Of a stretch of 64,000 nucleotides of DNA, positions 42,178 through 51,193 are shown piece by piece. The notes below the pieces were generated by a model. The model saw only the letters and a program-made list of their open reading frames with translations, made no database searches and was not told where the DNA came from. The stretch is from Bifidobacterium oedipodis (GTDB taxonomy: Bacteria > Actinomycetota > Actinomycetes > Actinomycetales > Bifidobacteriaceae), in the NCBI RefSeq assembly GCF_012932425.1, contig NZ_JAAIII010000001.1, forward strand, positions 682,001 through 746,000, in the 5' to 3' direction. Every line of letters starts with the position of its first letter. Position 1 is the stretch's first letter. The translations under genes and the position numbers were made by a program.

Positions 42178-43026
42178 ATGAATCGGGGCCAAAAGCACAA
42201 CAGTTCGGCTATCACGCCGATAGAGTCTTCCGCACCAATGGTCCCGAAGTATGGCCCGATTCAAGGCGTGAGCATGTACGGTGCCACCGCAAATGCACAA
42301 CGTAGCTTGTACCGCATTGTGTTCAAAGGAAGCGCCGCTGTATTGGCGGTTCTGTGGATGGTCGCGGTGTTGTCCGGTTGCGGTGGCGGCGATGGTGCCG
42401 CGAGCTCTGTTGGGGAATCGTTCGAGGAAGAAGCGGCCTCTGCGGAGCGATACGGCCCGCTGGTCGATGATTGGAAGGCAGAACTTGAGTCGGATGATTT
42501 GAGCGACTTCGAACGTGGGGTATTGCAGCAAGCGGTTGAGACCGGTCGAATTACGCAGGATGATTACGAGCAGGCGCAAGCGTTGTACGTGCGGTGCATG
42601 GAAACTAGCGGCTACGATCGGCTGGTATTCGACAAGCTGCCTAATGGGCTGTATTCACTGTCCGACGAATCGCAGACCGATGACGGATATTTCGATGCGA
42701 TGGTGACGTGCTCGCAAGGCACTACATCCGTTATCGAGGCGGAGTATCGCGCCCAGCAGGATAATCCTAAGCGCTACAAAGACAACGGAATCGTGGCAGT
42801 GCAGTGTCTGCGCGAGGCCGGCGTTGTGGATGATTCCTATACCGCAGCCCAATTCAACAACGGTTTGGATCGTTTGTCTAAAACCCGCTCTTCAGGAGCA
42901 GCAGAAGAAGACGTAACCCCATCGTCGGCGTTCGGTTTCCCGGTGAACCCAGGTGACGAACAGACACTGTTCTGTATTTCGTTAGGCGGATTAAACCTCG
43001 GCGGTGATTTCAACTCCGACGAGTAG
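42178..43026 (+). CDS. Lipoprotein 2 of a tandem pair
   Basis: This 282-residue protein carries a long N-region and a lipoprotein signal (AAVLAVLWMVAVLSGC, lipobox LSGC). The mature domain is related to lipoprotein 1 by the conserved Cys and Asp-Tyr-Glu pattern. The ATG at 42178 is preceded by a nine-base poly-G run and AG, which form an unusual Shine-Dalgarno with very short spacing. Starts further upstream (42076) would put the G-run inside the coding region, so slippage could switch expression either way. Function unknown. Confidence 0.7.
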   Translation: MNRGQKHNSSAITPIESSAPMVPKYGPIQGVSMYGATANAQRSLYRIVFKGSAAVLAVLWMVAVLSGCGGGDGAASSVGESFEEEAASAERYGPLVDDWKAELESDDLSDFERGVLQQAVETGRITQDDYEQAQALYVRCMETSGYDRLVFDKLPNGLYSLSDESQTDDGYFDAMVTCSQGTTSVIEAEYRAQQDNPKRYKDNGIVAVQCLREAGVVDDSYTAAQFNNGLDRLSKTRSSGAAEEDVTPSSAFGFPVNPGDEQTLFCISLGGLNLGGDFNSDE

Positions 43027-43043
43027 AGGGTAGAGGGACAGCC

Positions 43044-44162
43044 ATGGCGGGGAAGAAGAACGGACGGTTCGCACAATTCAGAACGTCCGCAAAAACCAGA
43101 AGCCGGAATCGTCCGGCTTTTCTGGCGTTGTTGTGCATAGCGTGCCTGATGATCGGGCTGGCGGTTGGCTATGCGCTGGTTCCTTCTCCGGTGCCGGACG
43201 CGCTGCGCGCTCCATCAATGTCAGGGAGCGTGCCGGTGGTGGAAGAGTCGTTTAATGACGAGCGCACAGTTGTGGCAACGCCACAGGTGGATCAGGGGCA
43301 GAGTCTGGTCTGGCAGGGCGGCGGCACTGTGACATCGCTTGCCGTGGCTGATGGGTCGACGATCGAATCAGGCTCATCGCCATTCGCGGTCGATGAGAAG
43401 CCGGTAATCGCACTGTATACCGAAGCGCCGCTATACCGCGATCTGCAGGTCGGCATATCTGGCAAGGATGTCGGTGCGCTGCGTGACGAATTGGTTCGTT
43501 TGGGCTATGCAGCGCAAACTGGCGATACGTTGCACGACATATTCGATTCGTCACTATGGTGGGCGATGGCAGCGTTGCAGCAGGCCTATGGTCTGGAACA
43601 AACCGGCGTGCTATCGATGCAGGACGTGCTGTGGCTGCCGCGGCAATCCGTGGTGCTGGAGGATTGCACATTGGTGCGAGGCCAGCTAGCACCACAGGCA
43701 ATCGGCACTATGGCGTCATCCATTCAATCCATTGACCTCACGCTGCCAGACGCACTAGCACAGGGAGAACGTACTGTCACGATTGCGGGGGTTGAAACCA
43801 CGCTGCCTGAAGACGGCCATATCACAGATGAGGCATTCCTTGACCAGGTCGAAGGCACCTCGCAGTTTGCCGTATGGCTGATGACCGCTGAGGAGCAGCG
43901 TTCTGGATTGGACGCCACGATTCGGCTCAAAGAGCCGATAACAGCACTGAAGGTTCCGGCAGGTTCAGTGTTTTCGATTCTCGATGGGGTCGGTTGCGTC
44001 AGGCACGATGGCGACGCGGTGCCCGTTCGCCTGTATGGTTCGCAGAACGGATATGCGATGGTTGGGCTGTTGGATAACTCCGGTACAGCCAAGTTGCAGT
44101 CGGTGGATGTAGCCGACGGGAGCTCCGATATATCGTGCCCTGCATCAGCCGTATCGGAGTGA
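43044..44162 (+). CDS. Membrane-fusion-like protein with peptidoglycan-binding-like domain
   Basis: This 372-residue protein has one N-terminal membrane anchor (ALLCIACLMIGLAVGYAL). The middle part contains a PG_binding_1-like segment (GISGKDVGALRDELVRLGYA through LQQAYGLEQTG). The rest is beta-rich, like periplasmic adaptor (HlyD/MacA-type) proteins in Gram-positive ABC systems. The ATG follows GAGGGA, 17 bases after lipoprotein 2. Together with the downstream FtsX-like permease it forms two thirds of a MacAB-like complex; the ATPase is missing here. Confidence 0.72.
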   Translation: MAGKKNGRFAQFRTSAKTRSRNRPAFLALLCIACLMIGLAVGYALVPSPVPDALRAPSMSGSVPVVEESFNDERTVVATPQVDQGQSLVWQGGGTVTSLAVADGSTIESGSSPFAVDEKPVIALYTEAPLYRDLQVGISGKDVGALRDELVRLGYAAQTGDTLHDIFDSSLWWAMAALQQAYGLEQTGVLSMQDVLWLPRQSVVLEDCTLVRGQLAPQAIGTMASSIQSIDLTLPDALAQGERTVTIAGVETTLPEDGHITDEAFLDQVEGTSQFAVWLMTAEEQRSGLDATIRLKEPITALKVPAGSVFSILDGVGCVRHDGDAVPVRLYGSQNGYAMVGLLDNSGTAKLQSVDVADGSSDISCPASAVSE

Positions 44163-44166
44163 GACA

Positions 44167-45228
44167 ATGCGGCTCAAAGAAATCGCGCGTGAGGCATGGA
44201 GAGATATGGTAGCCGGCACAGCCGGTGCCGTGCCGTTGGCATTGTTGACGTGTGTTCTGGTGTTGTGCTGCGCAGGATTAGATGTCTGGCAGATACTTGC
44301 CGTGGAAAGACAGGCGATTGAATACCGGAACGCCAAGGGGAACGTTCTGCTGCTCAAGAACGAAAACGGCGTTGACGGGCGGGCCTGCGCACAGTTGACC
44401 GCGCAACGTGGCATTGAAGCGGCTGGTGCGCTACGTCAATCCGGCGATATGACGTTGCACGCATTGCCTGACAATCGTTTCGTCATCTATGAGGTCACGG
44501 ATGGTCTGCTCAACGTGGTGGATAGCAGCAACAGCGATCATCAAGGCGTGTGGTTGCCGCGAACGGTAGCCGAGAAGCTAGCGGTGGCATCCGGCGCAAC
44601 ATTGGAAACAACGCAGGGCGAGATACGGGTAGCCGGCGTATGTGACTGGGCCGAGGATGGACGAGACTCCCGCATCGGCTATGCAGTGTTGATGCCGGTG
44701 GCATCGTATGGCGCGTTCGACGAATGTTGGGCGTCAGTCTGGCCATCTTCGGATATGACCGACACCTTGCGTCTGAGCGTGTTCTACACCATGGATCCGT
44801 CGAATTCCCAAACCGGCCGGGTGAACTATGCCTTCGGAGACACGATGGATGCGTATGGGATGTTCTCGACCCGCCTGACCAGATTCGCTGTGCCCGCAGC
44901 CGGCGCGCTGGTGGCATTGGTCGTCGCCGCGTTCTGCCGAAGAAGAAAGCTGGAATTGTCGGGCAATATGCATGCGGGTGCGAGCCGGTCGGCTGTGGTG
45001 TTGCAGATGGCGGTGGAGCATCTAGTTCCCGTTATGATCGGCTGGGTTTGCGCGTACAGCGCGCTCTATGTCATGATTCGCCTGCAGGGCACCACCAGCG
45101 TTTCCGACGTGTTCATACTCGAACTCAAGGAAGGCCTATGGGTGCCCATCGGCGCATGGATTGGAAGCACAGCCGCTGCATTGACCATTAAAGAACGCGA
45201 CCTGTTCACGCACTTCAAAACACGTTAA
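44167..45228 (+). CDS. FtsX/MacB-like permease without a neighbouring ATPase
   Basis: This 353-residue protein has one N-terminal membrane segment (AVPLALLTCVLVLCCAGLDV), a ~200-residue extracytoplasmic domain and three C-terminal segments (starting FAVPAAGALVALVVAAF). The topology is that of MacB/FtsX permeases, though MacB's fused ATPase is absent. It starts four bases after the fusion protein. A small hairpin GGCAG-CTTGCA-CTGCC follows the stop. It may recruit an ATPase from elsewhere, or the complex may signal rather than transport. Confidence 0.72.
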   Translation: MRLKEIAREAWRDMVAGTAGAVPLALLTCVLVLCCAGLDVWQILAVERQAIEYRNAKGNVLLLKNENGVDGRACAQLTAQRGIEAAGALRQSGDMTLHALPDNRFVIYEVTDGLLNVVDSSNSDHQGVWLPRTVAEKLAVASGATLETTQGEIRVAGVCDWAEDGRDSRIGYAVLMPVASYGAFDECWASVWPSSDMTDTLRLSVFYTMDPSNSQTGRVNYAFGDTMDAYGMFSTRLTRFAVPAAGALVALVVAAFCRRRKLELSGNMHAGASRSAVVLQMAVEHLVPVMIGWVCAYSALYVMIRLQGTTSVSDVFILELKEGLWVPIGAWIGSTAAALTIKERDLFTHFKTR

Positions 45229-45275
45229 GGCAGCTTGCACTGCCTCATACCGCCTCGCGTGCTAAGCAAGACGGC

Positions 45276-45560
45276 CTAGTCGAGACCAAGCTCGTAGGCG
45301 GCGTTAAGCTCCTTGCCGGAATACGCCTTGAACGCCATCAGCGTGCGGGTGCGGGTCACGCCAGCAACCTTGGCAATGCCGCCGGGAATGATTTGCGTCA
45401 GGCCATCATGGTCATCGGCGGCCACAACCGCCACCAAATCCACGTCACCGGCCACCGAATACACTTCGCGCACGCCCGCGATTTCGGTGATCGCCTGCGC
45501 CGCCTCATTCACCATGCCGCTTGCCACATCAATAAGTACGATTGCGTTGGTCATAGCCAT
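45276..45560 (-). CDS. Stand-alone Lrp/AsnC ligand-binding (RAM) domain
   Basis: This 94-residue protein is only the alpha-beta RAM domain of Lrp/AsnC regulators (AIVLIDVASGMVNEAAQAI, SVAGDVDLVAVV, ...VTRTRTLMAF). No DNA-binding helix-turn-helix is present. AAAGGAG precedes the ATG at 45560. It is divergent from the aminotransferase gene. Such stand-alone modules are thought to bind amino acids and modify full-length Lrp partners or enzymes. Confidence 0.85.
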   Translation of the reverse strand: MAMTNAIVLIDVASGMVNEAAQAITEIAGVREVYSVAGDVDLVAVVAADDHDGLTQIIPGGIAKVAGVTRTRTLMAFKAYSGKELNAAYELGLD

Positions 45561-45688
45561 GACAACTCCTTTGTTCCAGGTTTGATACGTTGACTCACAT
45601 TATAGGACTGGACGCATTGACGCGCGCGACATGGAAACGTGGTAGAAGTGAAGCAAACAAAAGCAATCCCACGTTTTGAGGAGCGGCC

Positions 45689-46879
45689 ATGATCAACGAG
45701 GAATACAAGGCAATGCTGGGCGGCAAGTCCGTGATCCGCGAACTGGCGGAATACGCCACGGCCCGTGGCAAGGAAATCGGCTACGACAATGTATTCGACT
45801 ATTCGCTCGGCAATCCCTCGGTGCCCGCTCCCGCCAGCTTCACCGCAGCGATGACCGACCTGTATGCTCACGGCGACCCGGTGGCCCTCCACGGCTACTC
45901 CCCCTCGCTTGGCAATCCCGAGTTCAAGCAGGCTGTGGCCGATTATCTCAACCGTAAATTCGCCATGGCATACACGGCGAACCATATTTTCCCGACCACG
46001 GGTGCGGCCGGCGCACTGTCTCACGCATTCCGCGCGGTGACTAAGCCGGACGATGAAATCGTCACTTTCGCCCCGTATTTCCCCGAATACGGCCCCTACA
46101 CCGCCGGCGCCGGTCTGAAGCTCACGGTGGTTCCCGCTGATACCACCGCTTGGCAGATTGATTTCGCCGCGTTCGAGCAGGCCCTGAACCCGAACGTGAC
46201 CGCCGTGCTTATCAATACGCCGAACAATCCTTCGGGCGCGGTGTACTCGGCAGCAACCCTCGAAAAGCTCGCCAGCATCCTCACAGCCAAGCAGGCCGAG
46301 TACGGTCACGATATCTTCCTGATCAGCGACGAACCCTACCGTGAGATCCTGTTCGATGGCGGCAAGCAGCCCTACCCCAGCACGTTCTACGACAATACGC
46401 TGTCCTGCTATTCCTGGTCGAAGTCGCTTTCGCTGCCCGGCGAGCGCATCGGCTATGTCGCCGTGAATCCAAAGGCCACCGACGCCGATCTGCTGGTGCC
46501 GATGATGGGCCAGATTAGCCGCGGCACCGGCCACAACTGCCCAGCAAGCTCAATTCAGCTGGGTGTGGCCAAGGTACTCGACGAAACCAGTGATTTGAGC
46601 GTGTACGAGACGAACATGAATCTGCTCTACGATGCGCTGACCTCCATCGGTTTCGACGTGGTGCGCCCCGGCGGCACGTTCTATATCTTCCCGAAAGCCT
46701 TGGAAGAGAACGCCACCGCCTTCTGCATGAAGGCGAAGGAATACGATCTGATTCTGGTTCCTTCCGAAAGCTTCGGCGTGCCCGGCTACTTCCGCATGGC
46801 CTACTGCATCGACACCGACAAAGTCAAGCGTTCCATTCCCGCGCTCGAACGCTTCGCGCACGAGGTGTACGGCAAGTAA
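45689..46879 (+). CDS. PLP-dependent aspartate-type aminotransferase
   Basis: This 396-residue fold-type I aminotransferase transfers the amino group between aspartate-like donors and 2-oxoglutarate. FPTTGAAGALSHAF binds PLP phosphate, INTPNNPSGAVY is the substrate and cofactor segment, the catalytic Lys is in SWSKSLSLPGERIGY, and the C-terminal Arg lies in GYFRMAYC. Length is normal and all key residues are visible. GAGGAG precedes the ATG. Substrate could be aspartate or another amino acid. The divergent Lrp-like domain hints at amino-acid-linked control. Confidence 0.9.
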   Translation: MINEEYKAMLGGKSVIRELAEYATARGKEIGYDNVFDYSLGNPSVPAPASFTAAMTDLYAHGDPVALHGYSPSLGNPEFKQAVADYLNRKFAMAYTANHIFPTTGAAGALSHAFRAVTKPDDEIVTFAPYFPEYGPYTAGAGLKLTVVPADTTAWQIDFAAFEQALNPNVTAVLINTPNNPSGAVYSAATLEKLASILTAKQAEYGHDIFLISDEPYREILFDGGKQPYPSTFYDNTLSCYSWSKSLSLPGERIGYVAVNPKATDADLLVPMMGQISRGTGHNCPASSIQLGVAKVLDETSDLSVYETNMNLLYDALTSIGFDVVRPGGTFYIFPKALEENATAFCMKAKEYDLILVPSESFGVPGYFRMAYCIDTDKVKRSIPALERFAHEVYGK

Positions 46880-46928
46880 TCCAAGTAAGTCAATAATCGC
46901 AAGGAAGACTGCCATAGTCACGGCAGTC

Positions 46929-46965
46929 GCCGTTGGTGTCACAATCCAGCCGTGACACCAACGGC
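46929..46965 (+). terminator. Hairpin after the aminotransferase gene
   Basis: GCCGTTGGTGTCAC and its perfect complement enclose nine bases. The stem is strong but no U-run follows on the plus strand, so it may be a stabiliser or part of a bidirectional terminator with the next hairpin. Confidence 0.6.
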
Positions 46966-46976
46966 TGTATCAAAAA

Positions 46977-47019
46977 GCCGCTGTGACCATGTCACTATCG
47001 CATCCATGATCACAGCGGC
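46977..47019 (-). terminator. Terminator of the PF06541-type gene
   Basis: GCCGCTGTGA and its complement form a 10-bp stem. On the minus strand the stem is followed by TTTTTGATAC. It lies 25 bases after the stop at 47045. Confidence 0.75.
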
Positions 47020-47044
47020 CCAGAAGGTCACCGATTACAGCTGA

Positions 47045-48286
47045 CTACAGCGTTCCTGCTCGCGACGGATCCAGGTTCATGGTTTGGAACCTGTTGGCCA
47101 TGTAGTCGTTGTCGAAATATGTGGCGAACCAGTGGGTCACGGGCGAATCGGGCACGTTGCCGCCCACGCGCATGAACCAGCAGTCCACGGCCATCAGCGT
47201 CATCACACAGTTGGCGACCATCAGTGCGAAGCAGACGGCGGTCAGCGAGTAGCGCACCTTCCACGGGATTTTGTTGATCAGCCACAGCAGCCATGGCAGA
47301 ATCACCTTGATCCACATAAGGCCCAGCAACCCCCAGAAGAACATGTATTTGCCAGAGGTGCGCCCGTCAATCGACAGCCATTGGCCGGTGTAATCCCACG
47401 CTTTGATACCGAAGGTGGTTTCCATCAGCCAGCTGACGATGTATTCGAAGGTGCCGCCGATAACGGCCGATGAGCAGAAAATCAGCAGCCAGTTCGAACG
47501 CCACAATCGGTTGAGGCAGGCGGTCAGAATCACCGCGCCGAACCCATAGATCGGCGAGAACGGGCCAAACAACAGACCGGCGCGATCCTGCCATTCGTGG
47601 TAGATCGCCACATGGTAGACGCTTTCGATTGCCAGCCCGAACACGCAGCCGATCACGAACAGCCAGAACATGTTGAAGAAGTCCAGCGAAATATAGCCTT
47701 TGCCGGACTGATCACGGCCGAGCATGCCTTTTTTTACCGCATCCCAGTAAGATTCGCGCTCATCTAAGCGACGCAAGGCGTGTTTGAGACGTCGCTCCTC
47801 CAACAGCGCCGGGTCCACGAACACCGAAAGCGTGATCAAAATACACACCTGCACCAGCGGCGCGATAAGGTTCGCGCCAATCCCCAGCAAAGCCATGGAT
47901 AGCATGGCTTCCAACGAGGTGAGCGGGATTAGCGTATACGCCCAGCGCGCGGCGTGGCGGCGACGGTTGCGCAGCAACAGGACACCGAAGATAATCAGCA
48001 GCGCCGCGTTCACCGTCAGCACCGCGGTATCGGCCACGGACAGCAGGAAGTTCAGATTCAGGGCATCCACGTGCACGCGGCCAGCCATAATCTCACGAAC
48101 TGCGTAAAGCGCCGACAGCACAATCAGCGGTAGTGACATCAGACCATCCAGCAGCACCAATGCGCCATAAATGCGCACAATCAGCGGCAGTCGCTTATCG
48201 TCGATGTCTACTTTGCCGTCGCCGTTCACATCATCCACCCGGTAGCCGGATGGTTCAATGACCATACCTCTCATCGTTTCACTCAT
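47045..48286 (-). CDS. PF06541-type membrane protein with N-terminal EF-hand-like loop
   Basis: This 413-residue polytopic protein belongs, by the C-terminal block (GFGAVILTACLNRLWRSNWL, FEYIVSWLMETTFGIKAWDY), to the putative ABC-transporter type IV family (PF06541, CmpB-like). About nine membrane segments are visible. The first 30 residues contain an EF-hand or dockerin-like loop with D19, N21, D23 and D30 (DVNGDGKVDIDD), which I have not seen as a usual part of this family. Function is unknown for the family. The 263 bases upstream (48287-48549) contain a short direct repeat TTCCAAAGGACTTCCAAAGG but nothing decisive. Confidence 0.78.
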   Translation of the reverse strand: MSETMRGMVIEPSGYRVDDVNGDGKVDIDDKRLPLIVRIYGALVLLDGLMSLPLIVLSALYAVREIMAGRVHVDALNLNFLLSVADTAVLTVNAALLIIFGVLLLRNRRRHAARWAYTLIPLTSLEAMLSMALLGIGANLIAPLVQVCILITLSVFVDPALLEERRLKHALRRLDERESYWDAVKKGMLGRDQSGKGYISLDFFNMFWLFVIGCVFGLAIESVYHVAIYHEWQDRAGLLFGPFSPIYGFGAVILTACLNRLWRSNWLLIFCSSAVIGGTFEYIVSWLMETTFGIKAWDYTGQWLSIDGRTSGKYMFFWGLLGLMWIKVILPWLLWLINKIPWKVRYSLTAVCFALMVANCVMTLMAVDCWFMRVGGNVPDSPVTHWFATYFDNDYMANRFQTMNLDPSRAGTL

Positions 48287-48549
48287 AGCCCAACGCTATC
48301 AGTTACCGTTTGACAGGGCACCGCAGAAGGGCCAGCAGATAGCTCCGTTCCAAAGGACTTCCAAAGGACTTCGCCTTTCAGGAAACGCCCAAAAACCATC
48401 CAGAAAGCTTGCCAGCAAGTTCCAGATTCCTTGCCATGTCAGCCAAGCCCACTCCATGGAAACGTCGCTGTACTAGTAGCTATCAAACACGACAACCCAC
48501 GCATCGCCCAAGCCGCAAGCTAGCGGGCATGCGTACGAAAGGAATCGTC

Positions 48550-50202
48550 ATGACCATGAATTCGCAGCCCTCCGGCAAGCGGCGGAACGGCTCACCTACA
48601 GTACATTCCGGCACTGCCAGCTCCAGCCGCGCACGCAAGTTCGCCCAAGCACCGCTGGGAAAGGCCGCCACCATCGCCGCCGCCATCTCGCTGGTTACTG
48701 GATTCGGCTATGGCATGGCGGGAACCGCCATCGCTCAGGCCGTACGTTCCGGTTCAGCCAGCGGGCAAACCAGCCAAAACGGCATGGGCCAAGGCGGCAT
48801 GAATCAGGCCGGCGGTGCCGACACCATGAGTTTCGATTATTCAGGCAGCTACACGGCAGCTCTCACCGCCGACGGCGAGGAAGTCAACTCCGAGGGCGAA
48901 ACCATCGAGGCTACAGACGCGGATCAGAACGCCGCACTAGCCGAAAACGGCGGCACACTGACCCTCACGGACGCCACCCTGACCAAATCCGGCGACTCCG
49001 ATAATGCCGACAACAACAACTTCTACGGTACGAACTCCATCGTTCTGACCGTGGGAGAAGAATCGAAAACCACCATTGCCGATTCTTCGCTCACTGCTTC
49101 CAGCTCCGGATCGAACGCCATCTTTGCCACCGATTCAGGCACCGTACTTGCCAATAACGTGACCATCAATACCACCTCTGATAATTCACGTGCGTTGGAT
49201 GCCACCTATTCCGGCCTGATCCTGGCCAATGAAATTACCGCCGATACCCAAGGCGACCACAGCGCCACCGTGGCCACCGATCGTGGCGGCGGCTCGATTT
49301 CACTCACCGACGGCACGCTGAACACGGCTGGTTCCGGCTCGCCGCTGTTGTATTCCACCGGCAACGTGCAGGTCAATAATGTGACCGGCACGGCGACCGG
49401 CTCGCAGATTGCCGGCATGGAGGGCCTGAACACCATCCTGATCAAGGATTCAACGCTAGAAAGCACCATCACCAGCAAAACCGCCTCTGATCCGGTGGCC
49501 AACGGTGTGATCATCTACCAGTCCACCTCGGGTGATGCTGAAGCCTCCACCGGCGAGCATGCCACCTTCCAGGCAGCTGATTCCACGCTGAAATCCTCCA
49601 TCGAATCCGGCTCGATGTTCTACTTCACCAACACCACAGCCAACGTGGTGCTTTCGAACACCACACTCGATTTCGATGCGGACGCGGCGAATCTCATCAT
49701 CGCAGCGGGCAACGATGCGAATAACTGGGGTTCGGCCGGCCAGAACGGTGCGACTGTGACCTTTACCGGCCGCGCGCAAACCCTGACCGGCAATGTGAGC
49801 GCCGATACGATCTCTTCGGTCACACTCAACCTGTTCGACGGCACTGAATGGACCGGCTCGGCCGCCATCACCGAGAATACGAACGGCTCTACTTCCGACG
49901 CGCCGATCAGTGTGAATGTGGACGGCACCTCCACTTGGATTGTGACCGACGACACCACTATCAGCGCGCTGAATGTGGCCGACGGCGGCAAGGTGCTCGA
50001 CTCCGATGGCAATACCGTGACCATCGTTGCCGACGGTAGCACTGTGGTCGAGGGTGACAGCGACCTAACCGTCACTGTCACTGGCTCCTACGGCACCACC
50101 GTTGAAACCGAAGCCGAAGGCACCACCCTGTCCGAAGATCTGATCGATCGCTCCGACTTCGACAGCACATTCGGCACTTCCACCACCTACACCATGGCCT
50201 GA
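48550..50202 (+). CDS. Secreted beta-helix-like surface protein
   Basis: This 550-residue protein starts with a long basic N-region and a signal-like segment (TIAAAISLVTGFGYGMAGTA, then AIAQA). From about residue 90 it is built of Thr/Ser/Asn/Asp-rich short strands of repeated form (LTLTDATLTKSGD, KTTIADSSLTASSSGSN, VLANNVTINTTSDNS), typical of a right-handed parallel beta-helix. No LPXTG, membrane or wall-binding domain is visible at the end. GAAAGGA precedes the ATG at 48550. It may be an adhesin or glycan-binding protein held by its neighbour or released. Confidence 0.72.
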   Translation: MTMNSQPSGKRRNGSPTVHSGTASSSRARKFAQAPLGKAATIAAAISLVTGFGYGMAGTAIAQAVRSGSASGQTSQNGMGQGGMNQAGGADTMSFDYSGSYTAALTADGEEVNSEGETIEATDADQNAALAENGGTLTLTDATLTKSGDSDNADNNNFYGTNSIVLTVGEESKTTIADSSLTASSSGSNAIFATDSGTVLANNVTINTTSDNSRALDATYSGLILANEITADTQGDHSATVATDRGGGSISLTDGTLNTAGSGSPLLYSTGNVQVNNVTGTATGSQIAGMEGLNTILIKDSTLESTITSKTASDPVANGVIIYQSTSGDAEASTGEHATFQAADSTLKSSIESGSMFYFTNTTANVVLSNTTLDFDADAANLIIAAGNDANNWGSAGQNGATVTFTGRAQTLTGNVSADTISSVTLNLFDGTEWTGSAAITENTNGSTSDAPISVNVDGTSTWIVTDDTTISALNVADGGKVLDSDGNTVTIVADGSTVVEGDSDLTVTVTGSYGTTVETEAEGTTLSEDLIDRSDFDSTFGTSTTYTMA

Positions 50203-50294
50203 GCGCCGCTACCGCCGCAATCGGCGAGCGCGACGTACATCATCGTTCGCACATTCACCAATTCACCAATCACTTTCCCAGTAAAGGATTCATC

Positions 50295-50954
50295 ATGACC
50301 AACGCAAACGTCACCCCGAACACCAACGTCCCCACCAACCAGAACACTGACGATTCCACTAACACCACTGCATTCCAGCAGTCCGCGCAGCCTTCGCCCG
50401 TGCCGATATTCACTGCAGCTTCCAAAGCCGGCGCGAATAGCTACGCCAACGGCAATAGCACCGGAACCAGCAGCGGCAACGCACCATATACGAATTACCA
50501 GGATTGGACTGCGTCGGGCACGCAGCCGCAAGCATCCACGTCCGCTTATCCGACGTTTGCCGGAGTGAACGCCAAGGGCGCAACAGCCGGCGGATTCTCC
50601 AGCAAGGCCATTGTGATCATCGCCGGCATCAGCCTGGCTTGCGGCCTGATCGGCGGTCTCGGTGGCGGATTGGCATATGGTGCCATCGCCGGCAATGCCG
50701 GCTCGGGCACCGGTTCCAGCCAGCAAATGCAAGCGCCCGGTGATATGACGGGCATGCCCGGCGGCTCCTCCGATTCGCAGTCCGGCTCCGACGCACAGGG
50801 CAGCACCCCGCCGTCGATGCCGGGCCAGTCCTCTGAGGGATCCGGCTCTGAAGACTCTGGCTCCGGCAGCAACGGCGAATCCAGCAATGGTTCCACCGAT
50901 AGCAGCTCCGACACCGGTACGTACGCCGATAGCACCGGCACCATCACCGCCTGA
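50295..50954 (+). CDS. Single-pass membrane protein with low-complexity Ser/Gly tail
   Basis: This 219-residue protein has a disordered Asn/Thr/Ser-rich N-terminal half, one membrane segment (AIVIIAGISLACGLIGGLGG) near residue 105, and a Ser/Gly/Asp-rich tail. It lies 92 bases after the beta-helix gene and shares its composition, so both may be a secretion pair. AAAGGA precedes the ATG. No family was recognised. Confidence 0.62.
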   Translation: MTNANVTPNTNVPTNQNTDDSTNTTAFQQSAQPSPVPIFTAASKAGANSYANGNSTGTSSGNAPYTNYQDWTASGTQPQASTSAYPTFAGVNAKGATAGGFSSKAIVIIAGISLACGLIGGLGGGLAYGAIAGNAGSGTGSSQQMQAPGDMTGMPGGSSDSQSGSDAQGSTPPSMPGQSSEGSGSEDSGSGSNGESSNGSTDSSSDTGTYADSTGTITA

Positions 50955-51031
50955 ATCTGACCTGAAAACTTCGGCCTGGAACCTGAGCCCAGACCTGATA
51001 CTGAGTCCAAGCCTTACCCTCAACCTCAACC

Positions 51032-51067
51032 GACGCTCAGCGCTCCGAACTCCGGATGCTGAGCGTC
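51032..51067 (+). terminator. Terminator-like hairpin after the surface-protein pair
   Basis: GACGCTCAGC and its perfect complement flank a 16-base loop. It follows the 50295 gene and precedes the YhgE/Pip operon; the U-run is poor. Confidence 0.5.
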
Positions 51068-51193
51068 AACGTATTGCACTGGCCCACATCATTGGGCACT
51101 CTGCGGGCCGATGCCCATATGTCTTGCAGGGGTTCTCCATACGCAAAATAAGCAAAAGCCGACGCACCCCCTCGGGTATAGACTTATGGCAAT

